A stretch of DNA of 64,000 nt from Cylindrobasidium torrendii FP15055 ss-10 (taxonomy: Eukaryota > Basidiomycota > Agaricomycetes > Agaricales > Physalacriaceae), in the NCBI GenBank assembly GCA_000934385.1, contig KN880448.1, positions 62,001-126,000 on the forward strand. Direction: 5' to 3'. The notes beneath the pieces were generated by a model, which saw nothing but the letters and a program-made list of their open reading frames with translations, made no database searches and was not told where the DNA came from. Numbering within the stretch: position 1 is the stretch's first letter; every line of letters begins with the position of its first letter. The position numbers were made by a program, and so were the translations under genes. Positions 56,271 to 64,000 of this stretch are shown one piece after another.

Positions 56271-58785
56271 CTACAGCCTTGATTCGGGCTTCACAAACTT
56301 CTTCGCTGCATCCCTCAGCTCCCGCCTCAACAACTTCCCACTCGGCGTCTTCGGCACGCTTTGTACGATCTCAACATGGTACAACCTCTTGAACGGCGCC
56401 TTGTTCGTTTTGATATGCTACACGCGGGCTTAGTACATAACAGAGCGACCGCATATGCCAGAACGTACATCAAATATGGTGGATTTGAACGAGTTCGCAG
56501 ATACAGCGCGACCAGCGGCGGTGGGCACGACGAAGGCAACAGGGACTTCACCGCTGTACGTGTGTGGTGCAGCGACGACGCATGCATCTGCGGCGTAAGG
56601 GTGGTCCAGGATGCAGCCCTCGAGCTCGGCAGGAGCGACTTGCAGGCCCTTGACCTAAAATTCCAAGGATAAGTATTACACTCTGCGTCGAAATCGAACA
56701 GTAGGCTTCGCACCTTGATCATCTCCTGGAATAGCACGTCAGAAAAAGGCGAGGCAAGAGTATATGTGAAGGTTTGCTAACCTTCAGTCTATCGACGACT
56801 ATAATTTCATCGTTATCGTCAATCTTGACGAGATCGCCAGACCGTATCCATCTATTGCTAAGTGAGATTGAATCAAGCAACGGCACACACAATGGCATAC
56901 CCGTCCGCGCTGAAGGTCTCACGCGTTCTGGGAAAGAAAGTTAGTCGAGAACAACCAAAGCATAGGCGCAACGTACGCAGCATCATTGTTGTGGTATCCA
57001 CTGGCCGCGGCCGGTGTCCGAATGAGGAGCTCCCCCTCCTCATTCCTACCAGCATCCGTGCCATCAACCTTGACCACACGGCCGCTGACTCCAGGAGAAA
57101 GCACACCGGCATATCTCCCGCGCTTATGGTGAACCGGGCACATGGTCGCGACACCGGTCACTTCTGTTGCACCTGTTGTAGGATGCCATTCAGCTTTGCT
57201 CTCCGCCTGTCCAAGCGAGGTGTGCGTACCATAAGCTTGACCGATGTAGATCCAAGGCATGAGTTCCATCAATTGTTCGTAAAGCTCATCTGGAGGAGGT
57301 ATGTCAGCGCGTTCGAGGATGCATACAGTTCGGCCCACCAGGCAACGGGGCAGCAGCACACAAGACGACCTTGACGCTTGACAGATCGTACCCTTTGACG
57401 ATGGGATCCTATACCAAGTTTAATTACGCGACTTGTATTGGCTGCCCCACACGCACTTTGACGAGCAGGACGACTTGCGGCGGTACAACCATCAAGGAGG
57501 TAATCTTATGGCGGACGATACTTTCCAGCATGTCCTTGAAGTGGAATTTCGGCACAACCACAACAGAAATCTAAATCCGATGAGAAACTGCAGCGCGAAA
57601 GTCTACACCTGCGACTTACACCCGAGAACATGTTGAAGTGCGTCTTGGAGTTGCGAGATTAGCGTAAGTGGTACATCGCGCAGAATGCACATACAATGAG
57701 GGTCAGACCATAGATATCTGGTAAAGCGTCAGGCGCCTAATAAGCAGGACGAAGACACCATATAGACGTACGATAGAACGGCAGGACAGCCAAACAGGCA
57801 TCCCCAGGTGTATAGCGTGTTGACGACTCCGACACTTGGTTGTGCGCTGCGATGAGGAGAATGTCGGCAATGAACGCATAGTGAGAAATTTTGACCATCT
57901 ATGGGCATAACATCAATCATGGATTATACAACAGTAGCACGCTACGTACCTTTGGTGGACCTGTCGTCCCACTCGACGAGCTCAAGAATGCGATCCTTGT
58001 CTTTGCTTCGCCCCGTTTGAGCTTGACTTCGGGAATACGTCCGCCGGACTGTAGTCCATGGTGAATAAGGTCGTGCAGACCCACAAATCCAGTGGGTGCG
58101 CGAGGCTTGTCTGTATCTTGGCTAGAAAGCACGATGATGCGGTCTTGGGAGATCCCAAGTTTCGCAGTGGCAGCCGTGACAGTTGGGAGGAATTCATCGT
58201 ATACAAAGAAAAGAGTAGCATTGGAGAGCTTGATATGCTGCACTAGCTCTGGGACGGTGAGGACTGGGTTACATGGACTATTCAAGGTGTGAGATACAAG
58301 AAGCGTGCATGTTCGAGACGTACGTGACAATTCCCAGAAGCCTATGGACCGCCCACATACAGACGGTATAGTCGATGTGGTTTCCGCAGAAGAAAAGAAC
58401 TATGGGACTGAATTGGAGATTGTTCTTGTGATGTAAGAATGCTACCACATACCAACGTCGCCGTCACCTAGAGAATGTTAGTTGTTTTGGTGGTGGAGGT
58501 TAGCAAGAAGACATACCGACGGAGTACTTCTCCTTCAAGCCAAGTGTTAGCCCGTTCGTCCTCCTCTGAATCTACAAGCATGGATTTAACAAGCTGTTGA
58601 GCACCGACTGGCGTCCTTACTTCCTCCAAGTCCAAACTCTTTCCACTTTTGTCTGCGACGAGCCATGGCGTTCCTTGTGGGCGCTTGGGACGAATAGGAT
58701 GCTGGGAGTCAAGGATAAACTGAGGGATAATAAGGTCGTCTGGTATATCGGGAATGGGACCGGCGGGAGACTCGAAGATGTTCAT
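56271..58785 (-). CDS. Acyl/aryl-CoA ligase (4-coumarate-CoA ligase family), peroxisomal
   Basis: Exons: 58621-58785, 58517-58571, 58446-58467, 58324-58407, 57950-58277, 57772-57898, 57695-57717, 57620-57643, 57457-57570, 57339-57408, 57230-57289, 56977-57172, 56901-56927, 56782-56851, 56714-56725, 56469-56654, 56271-56417: 17 exons, 569 residues. [13 protein letters not shown] is the AMP-binding P-loop, YGATE motif A5, [20 protein letters not shown] the hinge region, and [13 protein letters not shown] holds the catalytic Lys. It adenylates a carboxylic acid and passes it to CoA. The C terminus is Ser-Arg-Leu, a type 1 peroxisomal targeting signal. Four exons are 12-24 nt long. Whether the acid is fatty, phenylacetic or a cinnamate cannot be told from sequence alone. 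It lies between an MFS transporter and a P450 gene. Confidence 0.9.
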
Positions 58786-59363
58786 GGTGTGAAGCTGAGA
58801 GTTGGTGTATCCACGGCTGCCGTGCCCCGGGAACTTAACCAACGGAGAGGGCGTGGATGCATTGAACGGCTGCGTACGGCGGTCATTGATTGAAGACCCA
58901 TGGAGAAAAGGGAGCCGGAAGCCGAATTGAATGCAGGCTGGCTATCTATCAATGGTCCCTCTTCTGGACATGTTCGAGGGTCGTGTCGCTCCGAAGCCGT
59001 GTGAGCTTCAAAGAGAAGTTGATGGCGAACTGCATGGCTCTCTGATCGAGAGTTGCGCCGGACAATGCCGCCGACCACTTGAACCGAACCAGCACTGGCT
59101 CAAGCCGCTCAATGCGTCTATCACTCGTTCGATTCTCCAGGACCAATACTCTGCAAAACTCGGGGAATCCTTCTCAATGTTATCAGTCTTCATCTGGGGC
59201 TGCTAATTGTCAAGACCAAGATGAAATGAGGGCTTCGCAGTTCGAACAGACCCGTCCAGAATGATAACAGCTTATTACTTTTTTCTGCTTCGCACTCGGA
59301 TTCAATGGGGCGGAAACGCATAAAATGGCGGACAAGTAATCGGCAGAATTCGTACTATTCGAA
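58786..59363. other. Divergent intergenic region
   Basis: Promoter space shared by the ligase (-) and P450 (+) genes, which could allow joint regulation. No gene or clear TATA box is seen. Confidence 0.55.
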
Positions 59364-61410
59364 ATGACCGTCCCCTTGGTTGTCTATCCCTTTGTCCTCG
59401 TCGCTGTCGGCAGCGTTGCCCTCCTTTCAGTGCGAAAATCATCAAACCGTGCCTCCAGGGCGCCTCCAGAAGTCTACCTCTCGGTATGTTTGCCTTCCCA
59501 CGTAGTTTATCACCACTAGTGCTCAAACACTTCCCAAGGACGACGATATATTCAACAACCCAAGGACTGCATACGAAGATGCTCTCAAGAAGCATGGTAG
59601 CGTCATTAGTGTCAGGCGAAAGAATAGGGTACAGCTCGCCGTCTTTTGTATCATGGAGCCGCCCCACTGAGCGCTGATGTTCAGCTCGAGTACATTGTCG
59701 ACCAATCTCTTACTGCCGAAGTGCTCACGAACGATGCTACTTTCGGATTCGAGAAGGGTACTCTAGCTGTGAGCATCCGCTTGCCGATACCTTCGAACGA
59801 GACAGATAACTCACACGGCTCCCACAGATGCTCAATCTTCATCCCTTACTGGCGCTCCCGCGCAGCTTCATGCAGGATATGGACACCATCGTCCAGGAGC
59901 ACATCATTTCTCGTCTGAACAACAGTGTTGGCAGAAGTCAGTATTTCTGCACGGATCGCGTCCTTCTCGCTGATATGCTTTCAAAAGTCTCTCCGGTCTT
60001 CGAAGAAGCAGCAAAGGCACTGGCCACTCCCCTTCAGAAGGGACCCAAGCCGACGGCCGTGGATGTTGACACAGCGGTTCATCATATGATGTCGAAAGCA
60101 ATGCTTCTTCTTATCTTGGGTGAAGTCAGTCGCCTCAGCTCATTGCTGGAAACCTCCCTTGTACTTACAGACGATAATACAGGACTTTACTTCCGATCGC
60201 GATATTCAGAACACAGAGCGTGTCGCCGTGGCTGTCGCAAGTCTCACTGGAATTTTCCAAAACACTAGTTGGTGGTCCCGTGCGTTTCCGACGGCATGGA
60301 GGTTCTTCATCTGGTATGCAGATTTGATTTACCTTGAATACATCGTCCTCATGGGTGCAGGATGAAGGTGATGGCGCACGATATTCCTCGGTACTTCTTG
60401 TCTAGCATTGGATGGAAGATATTGCGCGACTTATCCACGGTTGACGGATTGTACGATACCAAAGACTCAGTGCGTCCTCCTTATCAATTTTTATTCGTAT
60501 CCCTAACAAGTATCCTCAGGATCCTGTCATAAAGCGCTTTGCTCGGCGTTATGTGGACACACGAACAGGCAAAATTTCTTTCTGGGATCGCGTTTGGGTG
60601 CTGTCCATTGTCCTCGGGTAAGTCAAGAATACTGTATGAATGCTTGCAGCTGCTAATAACAGCCAGTCTTATCTTCGCATCCGTTCATCAGACGTACGCC
60701 CCAGCTCTTTCACTTCGTCACATTGCTAAAGCCAAGTAGGGCCGTCGTCATTGTCTGGGTTATTTTTGAGTTAGCAAAGCGACCTGAATTCGCTGAGGGA
60801 TTCCGTGCGGAGACGGTCTACGAGACCGATACTGACGGAAAGTTAAGGCTCTCCCACGCCTCGACGAAGAACGCAGAGCGTCTTGATTCGTTCATTCGCG
60901 AGGTCATGCGTACCAAAGGGGATACTCTCAGCACAGTCCGACAAACCACAGTGGATGCTCCGCTTGGGGGCTACATCGTCCCAAAGGGTAAGTCGCTACT
61001 CAGCTTTGTTCATCGTAACTTACAACCGATACTCTAGGATCTTTTGTCATCCCATTCGCCACCCTCTCCCACTTGAGCAAGGAGTATCATGGAGAGGACG
61101 CCGAAGACTTTGTGGGAGAGCGATGGGTTGGTACCGGAAGGCCTGCTATCATGCTCAGTCCAGGTTACTGGCCGTTCGGTTTGGGTCGCTGGGCATGTCC
61201 TGGCCGTGCGCTTGCTGTCGCTGGTACGTGATTAAGAACCGACCATACTGGCCAAAATCTGACCGTCGTGAAGAAATCAAGCTGTTTGTCATGTCTCTCC
61301 TTGCGGAAGCTGACCTCTCGCTTGAGAGCGGGGAGTACACCGTTGTCGATCCATTGACAGTCACCTCCGTTGCTCCCGTAGGGACCCTCTTGCTCCATCA
61401 CAGGAAGTAA
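59364..61410 (+). CDS. Cytochrome P450 monooxygenase
   Basis: Exons 59364-59483, 59539-59628, 59685-59768, 59828-60124, 60183-60313, 60361-60469, 60520-60617, 60667-60693, 60737-60987, 61038-61223, 61274-61410 give 509 residues. The N terminus is a membrane anchor (LVVYPFVLVAVGSVALLSV) for the ER. The I-helix segment is GLIFASVHQT, the K-helix ExxR is in FIREVMR, and the heme loop PFGLGRWACPG has the thiolate Cys in the FxxGxxxCxG pattern. It is a class II enzyme needing an NADPH P450 reductase. It should hydroxylate or otherwise oxidise a small molecule; the CYP family cannot be fixed without a search. It is tail to tail with the thioesterase-like gene (96 bp gap). Confidence 0.92.
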
Positions 61411-61506
61411 ACAGATCGCTGTATTCATGAATGTGCGTCGCGTGTATGTTGTACAGAATAGAAATAGACCAACAATTCCAGTATGTTGTACAAGTTACTG
61501 TGCTAT

Positions 61507-62563
61507 CTACAAGCGTGCGATGGGGTATATATAACCAGCCTGCAGGTCTTTGATCAGAAAGTCGGTCTCCAGAATGTCGAAATGTCCCGCCATCATATGG
61601 ACGACACGAGCTCCTGGAAGACAGCGCTCTACACCATAATCACCCCAAACTCCCCGGTTTTCTGGCGTAACGCACCCAGCAAGGCCATAGCTTGCAATAT
61701 AGACCGTCACTGGAGCGTGTATGCTCGCCATCCATTCTTCTAGCGCCTCGAGCATCGTTCGGCTCGAGTCCTTAAGCCACAAGTCGATGATGAAGTCAAA
61801 GACGGTACGCATATACTGTGGTACCCTCTTCAGAGATGTGTCGGTGAACTCGCTGACCTCGGTTCCCGGCACGGTGTACGCCTTCGCTAGCTCCTCTGCA
61901 ACTACAATGCGCTTTCGCACGTTACCACCGCCATCGCGTCTGTATACCCCGACGAGAGCATCCATCGTGCGGTCCATGAATACGCGAAAGACGGCTGATC
62001 TATCGTGGTCGGGATGAAGTAGCATTGGTGTAGGGTCGAACCCTATGTCAGGCGCGATGAACGTCGAGGGGAAGTGATCGATGAGAGAGAACCGAGCGAC
62101 AGTATCCTTGTTTCCTTCGAGAATAAGGGTCATAGCGAACAAAAGCATGCTTGTTGCGGAAAAGGCCGCCAGGCGGTAAGGTCCGTGAGGCTGCTTTTCC
62201 TGGATTTAGACGTCAACTCGACATTCTACATACTACGCTCAGGATGAAAGCGGAAGAAAATACCTTGATTTTTTCGACATAAAACAGGGCTTGGGACTCT
62301 AGCGAATGCAGCGGCGTGTCCGGCGTGACTTGGATGCACCATAAGGCAGACTCGAACTTGCGGCGCATGGGTCCGAATGCGTGAACTGTGCCACTCCCGC
62401 CTGCCATCGAGGATTAGGATCGATTTCGTGTAATGAAACCTCCCAGTAGCTAACCGTGTAGTATGATAAGTGGTACTTCTTTCTCTATACCTTCACGAAG
62501 AACGACTATCGTCTCTCCGACTTTTGAGTGGGATTTCCAACGCTTCGACGAGCAGTGTTGCAT
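61507..62563 (-). CDS. Thioesterase-like protein, short paralogue of the neighbouring megasynthase end
   Basis: Exons 62455-62563, 62264-62400, 61507-62199 give 312 residues. ETIVVLREGIEKEVPLIILH leads into HGGSGTVHAFGPMRRKF, ALWCIQVTPDTPLHSLE and GPYRLAAFSATSM, whose Ser is the expected nucleophile (A-F-S-A-T rather than GxSxG). PSTFIAPDIGFDPTPM and AGHFDILETDF (likely catalytic His) follow. This is the type I thioesterase domain found at the C terminus of basidiomycete PKS and NRPS-like enzymes. The last two exons have exactly the lengths (137 and 693 nt) of the copy at 62935. The ATG at 62563 is the first in a frame that stays open upstream, so the true 5' end is uncertain and this could be a broken duplicate. 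Confidence 0.68.
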
Positions 62564-62934
62564 CCGTACGACTCGGATTGCCACTGGTATTGGGAAAATG
62601 TGGCTTAGAAACCATTGGATAAAATCTATGAGACAGATAGGGCGCCAGAGGATTTGATAGACAGTTGGCGGACGAGATGAAGGTTTTAAAGAGCCTACTG
62701 AACGGCCGCACTAAAGGATCTCAAGCTGGGGCCTCAGCTGAGGCCGCTCGCATCGATTTATTTCCAAAAACATTCACAATGTCAATGCACTGTATTTTAT
62801 TTTTGCCATGATTAATCCGACAGGACTATAGTGTGGTACTATGAACCGCAGAGGTACCTGCAAGGATGGGAGATATGGAATGCATGAGATACATGGGGAT
62901 AATTCTACATACATTGTGTAAATAGCTCTATCGC
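62564..62934. other. Intergenic
   Basis: 371 bases between the two thioesterase copies. The frame of the short copy stays open for about 100 bases upstream of its ATG, which may be remnant coding sequence. Confidence 0.5.
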
Positions 62935-64000
62935 CTACAAACGTGCAAGAGCACGGAAATATCCCACCTGCAGATCGTCAATCAGGATGTCGCTCTCGAG
63001 GCTATCGAAGTGCCCTGCTGTTAGATGAACCACGCGCGCTGTGGGAAGACATCGCTGTACACCATAATCTCCCCAGAGCTTTTTGTTCTCTGGACTGATG
63101 CATCCGTGGATTCCGTGGCTCGCGACGTACACTGTCACTGGAGCTCGCACGACCGACATCCACTGCTCCAGCGCGTCGAGCACCGTCCGACTCGGATCTT
63201 TGGACCATAAATCCACCATGAAGTCGAGAACGACACGCATGTACGGCAGGACTGTCTTCATGAAGAAGGCGGTGAACGCGCTGACCTCGCTCCCTGGCTC
63301 ATGGTACGCCTTCAAGAGCTCCTCCGCGACATCGAGGCGCTTCTGATTTCTGCCGCCGCTATCGCGTCTGTATATCGCGACTAAGGTCGCCATGGTGTGG
63401 TCCATGAACACTCGAAATATCTCGGAGATATCATAGCTAGGTTGACGAAGCATCGGTGTAGGGTCAAAGCCCATGTCCGGCGCGATGAAGCTTGACGGGA
63501 AATGGTCGATGAGCGAGAATTGTTCAACGACATCTTCAGAGCGTTCGAGAATAAAGTTCATGGCGAAGAGGATGATACTCGACGCCGAGAACGCCGCGAG
63601 TCGATACGGGCCGTTGGGCTGCCTCTCCTGGGTAAATTTAAGCATCATTGAACATGGACGAGTAGTAATTTTTAGCTTACCTTGATCCTCTCTACATAGA
63701 AGCGGGCTTGTGCCTCGAGAGAGTTCAGCGGTGTATCTGGCGTGACTTGAACTCCCCATAGCGCCGTCTTGAACTTGCGACGCAGCGTACCGAAGGGGTG
63801 GATGGCGCCACTCCCTCCTGTGAATGAGACAGTCGTCAGGGTTATGAGAAAGAAGGTGGAAGCGCTTCGCAACTTACCATGCAGTATAATGAGTGGGATC
63901 TCGCCAACTTCTCCTTCTCGTAAAACGATGACCGTTTCTCCAGCCTTTGGGACAGACCTCCATCGCTTGGGGTCCGCTTCTGAGGTAGCTTCAACGGATT
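62935..64000 (-). CDS. 3' end of a PKS/NRPS-like gene: thioesterase domain (partial)
   Basis: Exons in the window: 63878-64000 (continuing past the right edge), 63681-63817, 62935-63627. The visible 317 residues start inside a linker (EADPKRWRSVPKAGE) and contain ETVIVLREGEVGEIPLIILH, GGSGAIHPFGTLRRKF, ALWGVQVTPDTPLNSLEAQ, GPYRLAAFSASSI (nucleophile Ser) and VVHLTAGHFD (His). In basidiomycetes this domain typically terminates polyketide synthases or NRPS-like adenylating enzymes and releases the product. I infer a multidomain protein because the sequence runs in open frame to the edge with no start and in mid-linker; the upstream domains cannot be seen. Confidence 0.72.

Overview
The window is nuclear DNA of a filamentous basidiomycete, most likely an Agaricomycete. 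The evidence is dense protein genes on both strands, cut by many short GT-AG introns (mostly 45-80 nt), typical homobasidiomycete families (DUF2235 hydrolase, MYND, BTB and PAS proteins, a hydrophobin-like protein, a Ste7-type MAPKK, P450), and eukaryotic tRNA genes, one with a 37/38 intron. I spliced the genes by hand. For nearly every model the exon lengths sum to a multiple of three and the joined frame restores family motifs, so most exon coordinates should be close to right. No transcript evidence was available.

Layout. 1-2.9 kb: no recognised gene. 2.9-3.8 kb: NTF2-like protein (+). 3.8-6.0 kb: repeats, including minisatellites and a TA-flanked MITE-like element, next to tRNA-Leu(CAG) with an 8-nt intron (-). 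6.6-14.0 kb: a 10-exon gene for a ~2000-residue BBC1/AIM3-type actin-patch scaffold (+), followed by an intronless, otherwise identical tRNA-Leu(CAG) (+). 15.0-26.3 kb: C2H2 zinc-finger protein (+), mitochondrial oxidoreductase-like protein (-), DUF2235 hydrolase (+), BTB-type protein (-), and three-repeat MYB gene 1 (+). 26.5-34.6 kb: RNase H (+), 14-exon flavin monooxygenase (-), MYND protein (+), polytopic membrane protein (+), and a hydrophobin-like protein with two cysteines missing (+). 34.6-39.2 kb: gene-poor. 39.2-44.7 kb: MYB gene 2 (+, paralogue of gene 1), C2H2/RING protein (-), Ste7-type MAPKK (-). 47.1-54.0 kb: PAS protein, tRNA m1A58 methyltransferase subunit TRM61 and AMP deaminase, all (-).

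54.2-64.0 kb looks like the edge of a specialised-metabolism locus: an MFS monocarboxylate-type transporter (-), a peroxisome-addressed acyl-CoA/aryl-CoA ligase (-), a cytochrome P450 (+), a short thioesterase-like gene (-), and the 3' end of a larger gene with the same thioesterase domain (-) that runs off the right edge. The two thioesterase copies share intron positions and exon lengths. An activating ligase, a tailoring oxidase, a releasing domain and an exporter side by side suggest one pathway, but the core enzyme lies outside the window, so this stays an inference.
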